Assembly: GCA_013152945.1 (NCBI GenBank)
Contig: JAADFL010000205.1
Span: 28,657-92,656, forward strand
Source of the DNA: Deltaproteobacteria bacterium
GTDB taxonomy: Bacteria > Myxococcota_A > JAADFL01
Length of the DNA stretch: 64,000 nucleotides
Direction: 5' to 3'
Part shown: in pieces, positions 8,977 through 19,299 of the stretch
Numbering within the stretch: position 1 is the stretch's first letter
Layout of the letters: each line of letters starts with the position of its first letter
Translations under genes and position numbers: made by a program
The notes under the pieces: generated by a model
What the model was told of the DNA's origin: nothing
Database searches by the model: none
Seen by the model: only the letters and a program-made list of their open reading frames with translations

Positions 8977-10371
8977 TCAGCCTCTGGTTATCTTTTGCAA
9001 TGCATCGACTATCACCCGGCCGTCCCCCTTCAGCAAGGTCCTTACATCTAGCAGGACGGAATCATCTCTTAAAAGAGACACTATCGGAGTGTCATTCGCG
9101 CGTAGCTCGGAGCTCAAGTTCCGGCATGAGATTTTCGAATGTTTCAATTTCACTGCCCGGCTCTCGATTTCGACAAGCGGGCTGGTTCCCCCGCCAACCC
9201 TTGATTTGACCTTGACCACGCCGACCTCGAGCATTTCACCACACACGGCCTTTATCTTTTCCGCCAGCAAACCGGCTGTCTTTTCGAGTTCCCCGCCCGT
9301 CTTTTTCAACATGTTCATTACAGGCAGTGCTTGATGATCGAACTCTGTAAGCCTCAGGGTGGCATCAAGGGCCGAGAGGGACAACTTGTCCAACCGCAGT
9401 ACCCTTAACATAGGATCCCTGCGCATGGGATCGATCAGGTCGAAACGGCCTAGGATTATACCGGCCTGCGGCCCCCCGAGGAGCTTGTCGCCCGAGAAAC
9501 AAACCACGTCGGCGCCGAGAGATAGCGCTTGCCCCGGGTCGTGGGCACCATCGATGCTGTCTATGCCGGTCTTTAAAAGTGCGGCGCTGCCCATGTCATA
9601 AACCAGGGGTAACCCGCGATTATCGGCAAGCCTGGACAGCTCGCCTATACCGGTTTCCTCTGTGAAACCGAGCAAGGCAAAATTGCTCCGGTGTACCTTG
9701 AGAAACAGGGCTGTTTCCTGCGTCACGGCTTTTTCATAATCCATTAGCCTGGTGCGGTTCGTGGTTCCCACCTCCACGAGTTCCGCCCCAGAGGCGGAAA
9801 GCACGTCAGGGATCCGAAATGATCCGCCTATTTCCACCAGTTCACCTCTGGACACAATGACCCGGCGCCCCCTGGCAAGGCACCGGAGAACCAGGTACAC
9901 AGCAGCCGCATTGTTGTTGACCACAAGCGCGGATTCAGCCCCGGTCAACCTGCACAGTCTTTCTTCGACAGCAAGGCTTCTCTTTCCCCTGTTTCCCTTG
10001 TCAAGGTCGTACTCCAGGTTTGAGTATGCGCTCCCTATCGAGCTGACCTGCTCTATTGCCTCTTGCGCCAGGATTGCCCGTCCAAGGTTGGTGTGGAGCA
10101 CCACCCCGGTTGCATTTACCACCCTCTTGTACGAATTTCCGCTCCACCTGGAAATATAGGACCATGCGTCTCTTGCGAGATCGGCTGGTGAAGGCGCATC
10201 TCTTAACCTGTCCTTCCTCAGGAGGTCCCTTGCCTCGTGTATTGCCGTCTTGGCCGCAACAGCCAAAATATCCCTTTTCATTCCCGCGTGGCCGGCCTCC
10301 AAGATTTCGATTACGCGGGTGACCGGCGGAAGTCTCCTAAGACGGTCTTTGGTTTTTGTTTCTGCCGGCAT
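8977..10371 (-). CDS. selA: L-seryl-tRNA(Sec) selenium transferase
   Basis: A 464-residue PLP enzyme that converts Ser-tRNA(Sec) to Sec-tRNA(Sec) using selenophosphate. The ATG at 10371 is chosen because GGAG lies nine bases upstream; the in-frame TTG at 10410 has no binding site. The length equals the usual SelA. The N-terminal tRNA-binding region (RLPPVTRVIEILEAG) and NATGVVLHTNLGRA are typical. The PLP lysine is in VVCFSGDKLLGGPQAG, and PLVYDMGSAALL precedes it. selB, selC and selD are not in the window. The gene implies the host makes selenoproteins; no in-frame UGA readthrough was obvious in the genes annotated here. Confidence 0.96.
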   Translation of the reverse strand: MPAETKTKDRLRRLPPVTRVIEILEAGHAGMKRDILAVAAKTAIHEARDLLRKDRLRDAPSPADLARDAWSYISRWSGNSYKRVVNATGVVLHTNLGRAILAQEAIEQVSSIGSAYSNLEYDLDKGNRGKRSLAVEERLCRLTGAESALVVNNNAAAVYLVLRCLARGRRVIVSRGELVEIGGSFRIPDVLSASGAELVEVGTTNRTRLMDYEKAVTQETALFLKVHRSNFALLGFTEETGIGELSRLADNRGLPLVYDMGSAALLKTGIDSIDGAHDPGQALSLGADVVCFSGDKLLGGPQAGIILGRFDLIDPMRRDPMLRVLRLDKLSLSALDATLRLTEFDHQALPVMNMLKKTGGELEKTAGLLAEKIKAVCGEMLEVGVVKVKSRVGGGTSPLVEIESRAVKLKHSKISCRNLSSELRANDTPIVSLLRDDSVLLDVRTLLKGDGRVIVDALQKITRG

Positions 10372-10459
10372 TCGAAACGACTCCGTGTAAATTGACCCCT
10401 GCTGCTTCAAAGGAACCTTTCCAGGATATGATTAGAACAATTTATGCATACCCACAAGT

Positions 10460-13400
10460 TCAAAACACGTTTCGTTTCCTGGCAACCAGCCCTGCAAGAA
10501 ACAATAAGCCAAGGACCTGTACGGGATTGAACGATCCAGAGGATGCATTGCACTCGCAGCCGGAGGAACCTCCTGAAGTCTTTGTCGTGCCCGTGCCCGT
10601 GCTTGTGTCCGTATCCGTATCAGTATCTGTATCAGTATCCGTATCAGTATCTGTGTCTGTATCTGTGTCCGTATCTGTGTCCGTGTCCGTGTCCGTGTCG
10701 ATATCCAAATCAATATCCAGATCCAGGTCCGAGTCTGTGTCCGTATCAGTGTCAATATCTGCATCTGTATCTGCATCGGTGTCGGTGTCGGTGTCTGTGT
10801 CTGTATCTGTATCCGTGTCCGTGTCTGTATCCGTGTCCGTGTCTGTATCCGTGTCTGTGTCTGTGTCAACATCCGAATCGCCGCCCGGGCACTCGGTCTT
10901 GAGATTGTACGTATCCAGTTCACCGGTTGAATCGTGCTGCCTAAGCAGTTCGACAATAAGCAGGAAGTCACCGGTCTGCTGGAAAGTGTAATCGATCTTG
11001 CCGGAGTAACCGTCATCTTTCAATGGGTTTCCCTGCCAATCCATGAGCATCATGGCCATATACCCGTCACTTACCGGGTGTTCGAGTTTGAATATGAACT
11101 CATCTCCGGCAGACGCACTAAGGCTGAAACCATCCAACCAAATGTAATAACCCTGTTGCTTGTCATAGGATTTTTCATCGATGAAATCTCCATCATAACA
11201 GTCATTGCAAGCAAGCGGATTCGGGTCCCATTGTCGTTTCGTCAGGTCCGGCTCTTTCCCCTTTTTACACGATATACAGTTGTCATCCACTATTTTATTG
11301 CAGTCATCATCTACCTGGTTGCACCACTCCTTGGCTCCGGGATGGATCTTGTATAGGTCGTCGTCGCAGTCCCGGCCTCCACACTGGTCTGAAATGAAGG
11401 TATCCTTGTCAAGGTCGCAGTCGATTGTAGCCTTCGCAACAGCAACGGCCGGGTTGCCCGTCCCATCGTCGGGATCATCGTATTCAGCCTTTACTTCATC
11501 TCCATCATTGACCTGTAGCTTGCCGTCTGAAGAAGTCGTGCCGTAGACCAGGTCTATCTTAGCAATGAACGTGCTCGTATCAGGACCTGTCTCTTCAAGA
11601 TCGATTTTCTCGGGCACCGGTTCAGTGTTACTGGAAATCTTGATGACAAGGTGGTCTTTTTGTTGTTTGTCCGTGTTGCCGCCCGAATCCATGACAGTTG
11701 CGGTTATTTGTTCCGGGGGCCTGTACACGGCCTTGTCCAGGCTCAATCGGCCGTGCTCGTCCACCTTGATGTAATCCCTGATTTGAAGCGCGGGATCACC
11801 GAACAGGTTTATTCCGTATATGACGAAACGCATACCAATTTCTCCGATTTTATCGATTCCGGCCTCCCTGGAGGCTGCATTGGCCTCGCCGAGTCTTTTC
11901 TTTCCCTTGTTCAGCAGGGCATCGAAAAAACTCAGATCGAGCAATTGGGACGGGGAATCATCCGGAGTAAAACCTGCCAACCCGAAACGATTGTTCATGA
12001 CTGCGGCAAAGGCCCCTGCAGGTCCTGTAACCTGGTGCTCTGCAATACAATCGTCCGGTATGGGCACGCGGTCGTTCATATTCCGTGAGGGCATGAAGAT
12101 GGAGCGGTTGTCAAAGCATCCTGCATAGCAACCCTGGGAATAGTCCAGGTAGTAGTCCGCATTCCTCAATCCGTCTATATCCTTTGTGGTGATGAGCATG
12201 TTGTGGGTCTGGTCGGAGTGTCCCAGGTGGTTCAACATGTTCATGCCCTGGTTCAATACTGAAAGAACGTCTTCAGCTCCCCACCAGTTATCTTTCTGGT
12301 ACATGACCGAGACATCGAAGAAGGGCTTGTCTGCGAATACCTGCTGGTGTATCTGCTCCTTGAAGGGTTTTGCGTATAGGTCATCAGTGCCGTATTGGTC
12401 GCCGGAAAACAAGAACTCGCCGATCATCCACACCTTCTTCAGTGAATCGCCTATGGAGTCCTCGTAAGCAAGTGTCTTGCGTACAAAGTTCTCCATCTCG
12501 TTGACACTATCGACAGGCGCCCTGCCCACAAAAACCTCGGAGAGCAAGTCAACGTCACCACCATCGTCTCCATCGTTTGCTTCTCCATACTTTCCGTTGG
12601 CATTACCATCAAAGGTGCCGTCGAGGTTGGAATAATAAAGATCCGATGCACTGTAATCTCCCTCGCTGTCGCCAAAATCAGAGAAAAAATATCTTGCCGG
12701 TACGAGAACGTCACCGGATTCGCCGCCTGCATCGCCGAAGTCGGCGTCACCACCGAGCAGCACGTACCTTGTGTTCCAATTCGTGTACGCGTCCTTGATG
12801 AAATTCCTCACCCTTGTTGCATCGTCCGAATCACCATCGGGTCTCTTGCCGTCATATTCGTTCCTTATCCACTCCATGGTCACGACTTTGCCACGGAGCC
12901 CCTCGCTGGTCCTCTTATCGGCCAACGCCTGAAACGTGTGATCCCCGTCTTCCGAGGCCAATGCCTCTGTCGTGATGATTACATATGGATAATCACCCGG
13001 TTCCAGGGATGTATAGAGCGACAAAGGGATCCTGGATAGGCCTGGATACGATGCCGAGTCGGACGGATTCAGGACCTGTTTCTCAACCAGTGCCCGGTCT
13101 TTGGGAAGGCCCGAGTAACCTGCATGCAGATCCGTATCCGGCTTGTTTGTCCGTGCCAATTCCACTTGTACGTCGAATTTTGCATGAAATCCGAGTTTGC
13201 CGCTCGATGGATTATACTCCACCGGGTAAAGCCTCAAGACAAGGATTCTATAACCTCTCATGATATGCACGCCCAGGTTGTCGAAATTACGGCCGGGATA
13301 GGGCTGCAACGACGAGTAAACAGATGCATTTTCCCTTGGAACCGGCATTACCATTCCGGGCATTATCGGCACGGGCTTGGTCGCCGGGAGAACCTTGTGC

Positions 13401-13708
13401 ACTCCGGGCAACATGGTCGTCTTGTCTGACGTGACCTTGATGCTAAAAGGTGCTTCGCCGAAAGGCACGAGCAACTTCACGGTTTTTGCAGGTAGCCTCG
13501 GCTCACCGGCCAAGCCGTATGTGCTACATCCCGGAACCTTTACAAGTTCATATTTCCCTATTTTTTCAATAACCGGCGGTCCATCCATTTTTACATTGAA
13601 AACCATGTCTGGGTCACCGGCCGCAACCAGGGAGCCGGGAAGAAAAATCACTGAAAAAAGGAAAACAGCAGGAATTACGATCAGGCGCAGACGAAAAAAT
13701 TTGTTCAA
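10460..13708 (-). CDS. Gingipain-type C25 peptidase with sorting tail
   Basis: A 1082-residue secreted cysteine peptidase. The TTG at 13708 is preferred to a GTG at 13732 because GGAGG lies six bases before it and the product begins with a clean signal peptide ([19 protein letters not shown]). Residues 30-215 are a gingipain-like propeptide. The peptidase core follows (about 235-610): catalytic His497 in [11 protein letters not shown] and Cys527 in [13 protein letters not shown], 30 residues apart, close to the spacing in RgpB. Then comes an Ig-like segment and a MopE-type metal-binding motif (about 763-803, [13 protein letters not shown] and DCDDD). An Asp-Thr linker fills 944-1035 and the protein ends in GGSSGCECN, a membrane helix and ARKRN. 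Likely cell-surface anchored. Target proteins are unknown. Confidence 0.9.
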   Translation of the reverse strand: MNKFFRLRLIVIPAVFLFSVIFLPGSLVAAGDPDMVFNVKMDGPPVIEKIGKYELVKVPGCSTYGLAGEPRLPAKTVKLLVPFGEAPFSIKVTSDKTTMLPGVHKVLPATKPVPIMPGMVMPVPRENASVYSSLQPYPGRNFDNLGVHIMRGYRILVLRLYPVEYNPSSGKLGFHAKFDVQVELARTNKPDTDLHAGYSGLPKDRALVEKQVLNPSDSASYPGLSRIPLSLYTSLEPGDYPYVIITTEALASEDGDHTFQALADKRTSEGLRGKVVTMEWIRNEYDGKRPDGDSDDATRVRNFIKDAYTNWNTRYVLLGGDADFGDAGGESGDVLVPARYFFSDFGDSEGDYSASDLYYSNLDGTFDGNANGKYGEANDGDDGGDVDLLSEVFVGRAPVDSVNEMENFVRKTLAYEDSIGDSLKKVWMIGEFLFSGDQYGTDDLYAKPFKEQIHQQVFADKPFFDVSVMYQKDNWWGAEDVLSVLNQGMNMLNHLGHSDQTHNMLITTKDIDGLRNADYYLDYSQGCYAGCFDNRSIFMPSRNMNDRVPIPDDCIAEHQVTGPAGAFAAVMNNRFGLAGFTPDDSPSQLLDLSFFDALLNKGKKRLGEANAASREAGIDKIGEIGMRFVIYGINLFGDPALQIRDYIKVDEHGRLSLDKAVYRPPEQITATVMDSGGNTDKQQKDHLVIKISSNTEPVPEKIDLEETGPDTSTFIAKIDLVYGTTSSDGKLQVNDGDEVKAEYDDPDDGTGNPAVAVAKATIDCDLDKDTFISDQCGGRDCDDDLYKIHPGAKEWCNQVDDDCNKIVDDNCISCKKGKEPDLTKRQWDPNPLACNDCYDGDFIDEKSYDKQQGYYIWLDGFSLSASAGDEFIFKLEHPVSDGYMAMMLMDWQGNPLKDDGYSGKIDYTFQQTGDFLLIVELLRQHDSTGELDTYNLKTECPGGDSDVDTDTDTDTDTDTDTDTDTDTDTDTDTDTDTDADTDADIDTDTDTDSDLDLDIDLDIDTDTDTDTDTDTDTDTDTDTDTDTDTDTDTDTSTGTGTTKTSGGSSGCECNASSGSFNPVQVLGLLFLAGLVARKRNVF
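10604..10879 (-). repeat. Asp-Thr hexanucleotide repeat in C25 peptidase
   Basis: Ninety-two codons made of alternating Asp and Thr, encoded by degenerate GAY-ACN hexamers with runs of Asp-Ala, Asp-Ile, Asp-Leu and Asp-Ser in the middle. The acidic stretch joins the C-terminal module to the membrane anchor. Codons vary (GAT/GAC, ACA/ACG), so the DNA is an imperfect repeat. Confidence 0.95.
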
Positions 13709-14101
13709 AGCACACCTCCAAGCAAAGCGCACGCCTATACTGCAATAATTTTCATCAAGGCATATTACATGTATGCAGCATCATCCGGCAAGCCCGGTTT
13801 CGCGATATGTTTCAAGCCGGGTCTCGGATTCTCCCCGGCCGAAGGGGGACTTTTTAGGATGAATCTTGTTTGACCGGTTACCGCGGGTCGGGCTGTCAAG
13901 AGCATTTATGGCCTGATCGCAGATAATGGCGGAGCACTCTTTTTTGAATATCATGAGTACAAAAACAAGCATGTTCCTGCATACCGTTTGAACCAAGGGC
14001 CGTCATCTGAAAAAAACCACGTCCAGTTGAGAATATTTTATCTTTTTGATTTATCGAATCTTTGCCAAGCCGGCAACTGAATTCACGATGCAAAAAGAAA
14101 G
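13709..14101. other. Intergenic region upstream of C25 peptidase
   Basis: No convincing gene. An open frame at 13781-13996 (minus) starts with TTG and has no ribosome binding site. A hairpin-like CCCC/GGGG pair with seven-base loop at 13833-13848, followed by TTTTT, resembles a terminator reading rightward, but no rightward gene precedes it. On the minus strand, TTGCC/GGCAA pairs just after the FHA gene. The promoter of the peptidase must lie here; TTGCCG and TAATAT with 18-base spacing is a weak candidate. Confidence 0.4.
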
Positions 14102-14494
14102 TCACTTTCCTCCGGGAATTACCAGGGTGGGACGGCTTTCCATTATGCCGCTTTTCGGTTTCTGCCTGACCCTGTGAGATGATAATCTGTCCAAGCCGGT
14201 CTTTCCCTTTTCGAATACGATAACATAACCACCGACCTGGATCTTGTCTCCATCCCGGAGTTTCGCCTTTTTTACATCCACGGTATTCACCCTGATGCCG
14301 TTGCTGGATCCATTGTCTTCGACAATAAACCCGCCCTCCTGGGCAGAGTAACGAATCACAGCATGGTGTCTTGACACAAGTGGTGAATCCAAGGAAATGT
14401 CGGCAAAGGCATGTCGTCCAATCGTGATATAGTCTTTGACGAAATCATTGGTCCAGAGAGTTCTTCCTGTTTGCATTAGGGTGATTCTCGGCAT
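14102..14494 (-). CDS. FHA-domain protein
   Basis: A 130-residue cytoplasmic protein that is essentially one forkhead-associated domain, which binds phosphothreonine peptides. The motifs are in order: ITIGRHAFADI (the Gly-Arg pair), SPLVSRHHAVI (Ser-Arg-His-His) and EDNGSSNGIRVN (Ser-x-Asn-Gly). The ATG follows GGAGGAATC. A basic tail of about 30 residues (SSHRVRQKPKSG) follows the domain. It stands alone between two secreted peptidase genes and no Ser/Thr kinase is present in the window, so its partner is unknown. Such stand-alone FHA proteins are common in myxobacteria with large Ser/Thr kinase sets. Confidence 0.92.
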   Translation of the reverse strand: MPRITLMQTGRTLWTNDFVKDYITIGRHAFADISLDSPLVSRHHAVIRYSAQEGGFIVEDNGSSNGIRVNTVDVKKAKLRDGDKIQVGGYVIVFEKGKTGLDRLSSHRVRQKPKSGIMESRPTLVIPGGK

Positions 14495-14800
14495 GATTCC
14501 TCCAATCCTCCCCTTGAATTTTCATTGCTGCAAAAAAAGAGCCATGTTGTGCGTCAATATTCCCTGGTGGTTAGTAACTAATATAATACTATAATTTAAA
14601 GGCAAATACAGGTGTACAATTTTTTTTAAGGTATTTTACCTTGTACCCAAGCTTTGAAAAAATTTCAATGTATTGAAAAGTTTTCATAGCAAAATAATTA
14701 CTACGCCTATTGCATGGAACAGCTCTATTTGTAAAAAAATATGGAAAAATACCTTGATTCCCTTTTCTACAAAGGATTCAATCTGATAGCATAAAGTGCC
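14495..14800. other. Divergent AT-rich intergenic region
   Basis: This 306-base region separates the FHA gene (leftward) from the subtilisin-like gene (rightward) and has no gene. It is clearly AT-rich. TATAAT occurs at 14582-14587 and 14590-14595, but neither has a good -35 box 16-18 bases upstream on the plus strand. The subtilisin transcript may start there or further down, so I do not call a promoter. Confidence 0.4.
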
Positions 14801-17356
14801 ATGGATTTATCGAAACAGATTTTAGTCATCTTTTTTTCTATCTTGTACAACTTGAGCCTTTTCTTTTGGCCGGGACAGGCCTTTGCAAAAATGCTGTACG
14901 TGCAGGGCGGACCCGTACAAGCCGAAACAATCGTAAACGATTGCAGCCGGGTTTCATCCCGCGTGCTGGTTGTACAAGCAAGGGATACTGCTCTGGACCT
15001 TCTGCCTATACTGGATAAGATAGGAGCCAAGGTGCTCGCTTACCTGGCCCGGGATTCGTACATAATAGAATCACCTGTCAGTCCCTGTTATTTCGAGGCC
15101 GGGAAGATCAAAAAGGAAATAATCTATACAGGCGAGGTAAAGAAAGAGTGGAAGATCCACCCGGACCTGCTTTTGCAGACACCTGGAACTACCCGGGTTA
15201 TGGTCCTTGGTTTCAGGAACAAGTCAATTGTTTCAGCCCTGGACAGGATCCCGGCCGGCCTGGGTGTCATCGTATCCACGGGCAAGGATTCGAGTAAAAC
15301 GGAATATGCAATAATCGATGCTTCTCCCGGAAAGGTGAGGGACTTGGCAATGAACTTGGCTTCCTGCGACTTTGTCGCCAGGGTGGATCCTGTGTACCCC
15401 GTGACCCCGGACAACGATGATTCCACGTGGGTTATACAAGGGGGAGACAATACCACGCCTCTTTTCGACAATGGAATAAATGGACTGGGCCAAGTAATCG
15501 GAATAGCAGACAGCGGGCTGGACACGGATGCATGCCAGTTCAGGTATTCACCGGAGCCTTCGGCACAAACCTTTTTCAACCAGACCCAGCCACCGGACTT
15601 CCTGGTGACCAACCCTGAATCAAAAGTCATAACCTATTACCTGTTGAACGGCGCCACGGCTTACGATGACAAGTCCAAGCTAGGACACGGGACGCATGTT
15701 ACGGGTTGCGCGGCAGGGGATTCATTTTCAAACCTGGCGGGAAAGGGAGGCCCTGGAAGGGATCATGGAGATGGCATGGCTCCCGCCGCCCAAATCGTAT
15801 TCCAGGATATAGGCAACAGGGACGGGAACCAATCGGGATTGCCTGACTCACTGGTGGACCTGTTGGTCCAGGCACATGCTTCAGGAGCGAGGATCCATGT
15901 TGATGCATACGGTCTGACAAAAAAAGAAACGAGGTACACCGGAAGGGCCTGGCAGGCGGATGAGGCGATCTGGATGTTACAGGACCTTGTAGTAGTATTC
16001 AGTTCCGGGAACCAGGGCCCTGTTTCGGCAAGCCTCGACGGTTTGGGCTCTACGGCCAAGAATGTTCTTACTGTGGGGGCTTCTTTACCGGGCAGGGATA
16101 ACCTGGGAAGAGGAGTTTGCGCCTTCAGTTCACAAGGCCCGGCTTCCGACGGCAGGTTAAAGCCTGATTTTGTGGCCCCGGGCGTGGTCAAGTCGGCATT
16201 GGAAACACAATGGATCGATCGTGGCGGCCGGGACGTGTACGGCCATCCCCAAGCCGACTCCACTACGGATCCCGGTGACAATAATTGCGCCGTGGACCAG
16301 AATTACCGCGTTGGAACCAGTTTCTCAGCGCCCATAGCAGCAGGTGGAGCCGCCCTGGTCAGGCAGTATTTCATGGACGGATACTACCCGGGAGGAATCG
16401 CAGGCAAGGGAACGAAGCTCGAACCTTCCGCGGCCCTGGTCAAGGCAGTGATGATAAACTCGGCCAACAGCATATTCGGCCCCTTATGGGATACCACGCA
16501 GGGAAAGAAACTAGCCAACCTCGATCCTGCGCCGACCATGATACAGGGGTGGGGTCTCTTGACCCTTGGAAGGACTCTACTCTTTCCGGGCGCACAAGAA
16601 AAACTCGTATTGCTTTCCGACACGTGGAACGATGGTCTGGACCGGGGAGCCAAGGCGTGGCCCAGCTTGGCCCAGGGCGACATAGCCGAGTTTACGCTTC
16701 ACCGGGTTTCAACCAATCACATGCATCCCTTGAGGGTGACCCTTGCGTGGATCGATCCTTCCGGAGCTACAGGTTCGTCGAGGTGTCTTGTAAATGATTT
16801 GGACCTGGAGGTCGAAGATTCAAAGGGTACCTTGTTCAAGGGTAACAAAGGGTTTGAAAGAAACAGGAGCACGCCTGTTTCAGGCAGCGAGCCTGCCGAT
16901 AACCTTAATACGGTTGAGCAGGTCATCACCGAGGACGTGGCCGAGGGTGAGGTCACTCTAAGGGTGATAGCAAGGAGTGTGCCCGGAAACGGCGCAACTT
17001 CACCGTATGATTCAAAGAGGCAGGGCTTTGCACTTATCGCAGTCGGGCTCATAGGCTCGGGTTCCGCCAGCGAGCAGGCCGTGAGCGAAGAACCCGGAAA
17101 TGAGATTGCGGAATCGAGCTTTGAGCCCGATGCTTCGATCGAAGGCCGTGAGGCTGATGCCGCGGATCTTGAAGATGCAGTGTCCAATGACCCGGACCTG
17201 ATGCAGGATGGTGGAACAATACAGATTGTAGGCGGGTGCGGCTGCTTTACATCAGGAGGTCATGACAACATTCGCGTGACGCACTTGCTCCTATTGGTCG
17301 GTTTATTTTTATTATTGCCGGCGTTCAGGAAGATCAGGGAGAGGAGAGAAAGATGA
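14801..17356 (+). CDS. Subtilisin-like S8 peptidase with sorting tail
   Basis: An 851-residue secreted serine endopeptidase. The signal peptide is residues 1-29 (ends PGQAFA). Residues 30-200 are a long N-terminal region, possibly a propeptide. The catalytic triad is Asp237 (GIADSGLDT), His296 (LGHGTHVTG) and Ser507 (VGTSFSAPIAAGG), with the oxyanion Asn near 404 in SSGNQGP. A beta-sandwich region (MHPLRVTLAWIDPSG, NDLDLEVED) resembles the P-domain-like module found after S8 domains. An acidic linker leads to GGCGC, a membrane helix and basic RKIRERRER, a MYXO-CTERM-like anchor. The start ATG has only a weak AAAG upstream. The stop overlaps the next start by four bases (ATGA), so the two are co-translated. 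Confidence 0.93.
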   Translation: MDLSKQILVIFFSILYNLSLFFWPGQAFAKMLYVQGGPVQAETIVNDCSRVSSRVLVVQARDTALDLLPILDKIGAKVLAYLARDSYIIESPVSPCYFEAGKIKKEIIYTGEVKKEWKIHPDLLLQTPGTTRVMVLGFRNKSIVSALDRIPAGLGVIVSTGKDSSKTEYAIIDASPGKVRDLAMNLASCDFVARVDPVYPVTPDNDDSTWVIQGGDNTTPLFDNGINGLGQVIGIADSGLDTDACQFRYSPEPSAQTFFNQTQPPDFLVTNPESKVITYYLLNGATAYDDKSKLGHGTHVTGCAAGDSFSNLAGKGGPGRDHGDGMAPAAQIVFQDIGNRDGNQSGLPDSLVDLLVQAHASGARIHVDAYGLTKKETRYTGRAWQADEAIWMLQDLVVVFSSGNQGPVSASLDGLGSTAKNVLTVGASLPGRDNLGRGVCAFSSQGPASDGRLKPDFVAPGVVKSALETQWIDRGGRDVYGHPQADSTTDPGDNNCAVDQNYRVGTSFSAPIAAGGAALVRQYFMDGYYPGGIAGKGTKLEPSAALVKAVMINSANSIFGPLWDTTQGKKLANLDPAPTMIQGWGLLTLGRTLLFPGAQEKLVLLSDTWNDGLDRGAKAWPSLAQGDIAEFTLHRVSTNHMHPLRVTLAWIDPSGATGSSRCLVNDLDLEVEDSKGTLFKGNKGFERNRSTPVSGSEPADNLNTVEQVITEDVAEGEVTLRVIARSVPGNGATSPYDSKRQGFALIAVGLIGSGSASEQAVSEEPGNEIAESSFEPDASIEGREADAADLEDAVSNDPDLMQDGGTIQIVGGCGCFTSGGHDNIRVTHLLLLVGLFLLLPAFRKIRERRER

Positions 17357-19260
17357 GAAACAGGGTACCAAGGATCATGGCGCTGTTCCTGCTTTGGATT
17401 TCATTGCCATGTGTTTCGTGTTCGAAAAAGGATAGCAATAAATCCAACGAACCGGCATGCACGATGCCTGACGTTCCCGACGTAGTTCCTGACCCGAACG
17501 CCAAGAAGTTTGCGCTTACCATGTTTCATTACAACCTGGAGTACGTGGTCGGCGGGCTCGAAGCAGTGGATGGTTTCGATAGTTTCTGCGGCAGCCCGTG
17601 TGACGGCTGGGACAATGACAAAGTCGAAGACTGGATAATCGAGGAAACATTCGCCCCTGTATTGCATTTCTACATGCAACACCCAAAGTGGAAGGTGAAT
17701 TTCGAAATGCAGGCATACATGCTCAAGGTCATGGCACAGAGGTTTCCAAAGGTGCTGGACGACCTTCGTGACGCGGTTGCATCCGGCATAGTGGAACTGA
17801 CCAGCTTTCATTACGCAGACCAGCTCTTTCTGGCGTACCCGAAGGAAGATATGGAGAAATCCCAGGAATTGACGCAAAAGATATTCAAGGATAACTGCGT
17901 TCCATTGTCAGGAGTGGTCTTCAACCAAGAGGGCCAGGCAGGTGAAGGAAGACAGCAGTTCCTTGCCGAACACGGGTACAATATCGGTGTTTTCCCTAAG
18001 AATCTCTTCAAGTATTTCCGGCAAGGCGAAAAATTCTGGCCATATTACAAGACCAGATTCGGTGCGTACATGATAATCGGTCCGGGCGACCTCGACCCGG
18101 ATTCGGGCATACAGGTGTCCTGGCCCTTTTTCAATGACGGTGAACTCCTGGCTACAGGCAATTTGCCGCCTTATATGGCGCCTGTTGCAAGCTACAAGCC
18201 CAAGTACCTTGATGAATACGCCAAGAAATTACAGGACCTCGAGGACCAGGGATACAAGATCGCCACCATTTCCGAGTACGTGGAAAGCCTCAAGGCCCAG
18301 GGTATTGAATTGAAAGATGCGCCGCCCCTGCTGGACGGGACATGGCAACCTCCGTCCACTGATTCAATACACAGGTGGCTTGGAGGCATGGGTGACGCCC
18401 CGTATTCGCCGGCCCAGGAACAAGACAACATGGTGAGAGCCGGTAATGCCCGTGCCGGGATCGCCTTGAAGGCGGCCCAGGCCCTGTACCGCCACGTCAA
18501 GGCGACAAAGGGAGGAGACCCGGCAATTGAGAAGAAGATTGAAGATGATTGGATCAGCTTATTGAGGGCCGAGGTAAGTGATGCAAGCGGTGTAAATCCC
18601 TGGGCTGGAGAAGTCAGGTGGTCCCTGGATCTCAACAAGGCAATACAGGAAGACGCAGGGCAGATAATCGATGATTTGAAATCCCGTATTTCTGCCAAGG
18701 TTGTAGCCATAGATCTTGGGAGCGGTCAGGTCGCGGTACTGGATGAAATCCCCGGAGAAAATTTAGAGGAAACAGAAGAGCCAATCACGGGATTCATGGT
18801 TTCAGGACCTGGCAGAGATATTCAGACGACCTGGTACAAGTTATCCGATAGCCGTTACAGGGTGAAACTGGACTTTTCCAAGGTAACCGGGGGAGAGGAT
18901 AGGAAAATCACCGTCACCTTTCCCTGGACCGGCACAAAAATCGTGTACTCGCCGGGCCTGATGGATGACCAGGTGGTCGAGTACAACATCTCTGATTTCT
19001 CGTTTTCAAAGGATGAAGTATTCCTGCCACTTTCGAACGGCCTGATCGGCCTTGGCGGAGGTTGGTTCGTGATAAAACATGTCAGGTACAACCATATTGC
19101 AGCAAGGGTACCGGCTTCAGGAGAAAACATACAATTCATAGATGAAACCCAGCCGCCTGATCAGGCGGTAACGTGGAAATTCGAACTGGTCAAGGGCACA
19201 AAGGAACAGGCCCTTGAAGTGGCAAGGAGCATCAATATTACTCCGACCGTGTATTACTGA
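17353..19260 (+). CDS. Glycosidase-like lipoprotein (GH57/GH38-type barrel)
   Basis: A 635-residue lipoprotein; the signal ends in the lipobox LPCVSC. The N-terminal part (about 40-330) looks like the beta/alpha barrel of GH57 or GH38 enzymes: FALTMFHYNLEYVVGG near the start, VNFEMQAYMLKVMAQRFP, ELTSFHYADQ and the acidic block FNQEGQAGEG, a plausible nucleophile region. The C-terminal half (about 420-635) is beta-rich, as in the accessory domain of these enzymes. I infer a polysaccharide or oligosaccharide hydrolase tethered to the outer membrane; the substrate is not predictable and the family call is tentative. It is translationally coupled to the upstream S8 peptidase by an ATGA overlap, so both are exported together. 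Confidence 0.62.
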   Translation: MRNRVPRIMALFLLWISLPCVSCSKKDSNKSNEPACTMPDVPDVVPDPNAKKFALTMFHYNLEYVVGGLEAVDGFDSFCGSPCDGWDNDKVEDWIIEETFAPVLHFYMQHPKWKVNFEMQAYMLKVMAQRFPKVLDDLRDAVASGIVELTSFHYADQLFLAYPKEDMEKSQELTQKIFKDNCVPLSGVVFNQEGQAGEGRQQFLAEHGYNIGVFPKNLFKYFRQGEKFWPYYKTRFGAYMIIGPGDLDPDSGIQVSWPFFNDGELLATGNLPPYMAPVASYKPKYLDEYAKKLQDLEDQGYKIATISEYVESLKAQGIELKDAPPLLDGTWQPPSTDSIHRWLGGMGDAPYSPAQEQDNMVRAGNARAGIALKAAQALYRHVKATKGGDPAIEKKIEDDWISLLRAEVSDASGVNPWAGEVRWSLDLNKAIQEDAGQIIDDLKSRISAKVVAIDLGSGQVAVLDEIPGENLEETEEPITGFMVSGPGRDIQTTWYKLSDSRYRVKLDFSKVTGGEDRKITVTFPWTGTKIVYSPGLMDDQVVEYNISDFSFSKDEVFLPLSNGLIGLGGGWFVIKHVRYNHIAARVPASGENIQFIDETQPPDQAVTWKFELVKGTKEQALEVARSINITPTVYY

Positions 19261-19299
19261 TTACTTCACCTTTCTCGTCGAATATTATATTTTTCAACA

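Noticed and set aside
13831-13855. Terminator-like hairpin
   Set aside because: Orientation is rightward but no rightward gene precedes; stem is only four to five bases.
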